From: Xestospongia bergquistia
Taxonomy: Eukaryota; Porifera; Demospongiae; Haplosclerida; Petrosiidae
NCBI GenBank assembly: GCA_963965975.1
Contig: OZ014419.1
Coordinates: 2,660,201 to 2,724,200 of the forward strand
DNA length: 64,000 nt
Reading direction: 5' to 3'
Positions 63,841 through 64,000 of the stretch are shown here, in pieces; the first letter of the stretch is position 1, and each line of letters begins with the position of its first letter. The notes beneath the pieces were generated by a model that made no database searches, was not told where the DNA came from, and saw nothing but the letters and a program-made list of their open reading frames with translations. The position numbers and the translations under genes are program-made.

Positions 63841-64000
63841 GCTGTTTTTCTAATACAGCAAACTAGATAAGTTCATGTATGAAATATATGGAGTAAACTG
63901 TGGTGATGAAATACGTCATCACTTAGTAGGAAACATATATAACAACATCCCTTGTATACCATATCTTGGATGGCTTTTGAGTTATATCATCAGATCTGAA
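63841..64000 (+). pseudogene. Partial second copy of the RasGEF-like gene, runs off the window
   Basis: From TTTTTCTAATACAG onward it matches intron 3 and exon 4 of the gene at 13123-14838 (NKLDKFMYEIYGVNCGDEIR against NKLEKFMYQICGVNCDDEIR, then PCIPYLGWLL). Exons 1-3 are absent on this side, being replaced by receptor sequence. The frame is open to the window edge. Whether exon 4 continues intact cannot be seen. Confidence 0.8.

Overview
This is a eukaryotic, almost certainly animal, nuclear window: AT-rich, with intron-rich genes whose introns are mostly 45-90 nt. It carries metazoan families: Sema-PSI-IPT receptors, Ig/FN3 receptors, a CCDC57-type centrosomal coiled coil, a RasGEF and a Tigger/pogo transposase-derived gene. 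The compact introns and the lineage-specific expansion of Sema/IPT and FN3 receptors fit an early-branching invertebrate, and a demosponge such as Amphimedon is my best guess. The species is inferred, not demonstrated.

Most of the window is a young, rearranged array of two interleaved type I receptor families, nearly all on the minus strand. Family S has a signal peptide, Sema, PSI, linker, second PSI, a run of IPT/TIG domains, one transmembrane helix and a short tail with an NPAY motif, a YEEL-type motif, a PPPLPP proline run and an acidic DDDDYI end. Copies: 55553-62013 (A, intact), 19165-24550 (D, intact ectodomain, altered anchor and tail), 25396-30849 (C, one lost splice donor), 32776-38522 (B, divergent Sema, several frameshifts), plus orphan or broken pieces at 213-713, 12114-12410, 18376-18960, 31717-31800, 47536-48297 and 62873-63840. 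Family F has Ig-like and about five FN3 domains, one transmembrane helix and a different tyrosine-bearing tail (PYSL, IYDE, VYECI). Copies: 2076-6127 (E), 49654-53118 (F) and 15951-18345 (G, pseudogene), plus orphan first exons at 993-1420, 15000-15240 and 48579-49000. No plexin RasGAP or MET kinase follows either family.

All three family F genes carry a different lesion at or just before the membrane anchor. In E a hAT-type MITE with a perfect 8-bp target duplication sits in the last FN3 exon. In F the equivalent intron has shrunk to 22 nt. G has a stop codon and no transmembrane exon. Family S copies also show anchor and tail changes: an Asp in the helix with loss of tail tyrosines in D, an in-frame deletion of the helix in the 62.9-63.8 kb fragment, and an in-frame double helix at 47.5-48.3 kb. 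This looks like a receptor cluster evolving by segmental duplication and exon shuffling, with repeated switching of anchor and tail. A role in self/non-self or microbe sensing is conceivable but is inference only.

Other genes: a CCDC57-like gene (6887-10502, minus) with an in-frame stop and two frameshifts, whose last exon was copied to 46.2-47.1 and 53.9-54.7 kb; a RasGEF-like gene (13123-14838, plus) with a duplicated exon 2 upstream and a second partial copy at the right edge; and a plus-strand Tigger/pogo DDE gene (39880-43052) with a tandemly amplified exon pair (about 248 bp per unit, all introns phase 1) and a terminal PHD-like finger. A block of about 7.4 kb (1-7750) is duplicated at about 47330-54740. 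The 43.1-46.2 kb stretch has no convincing gene and holds dispersed and inverted repeats.
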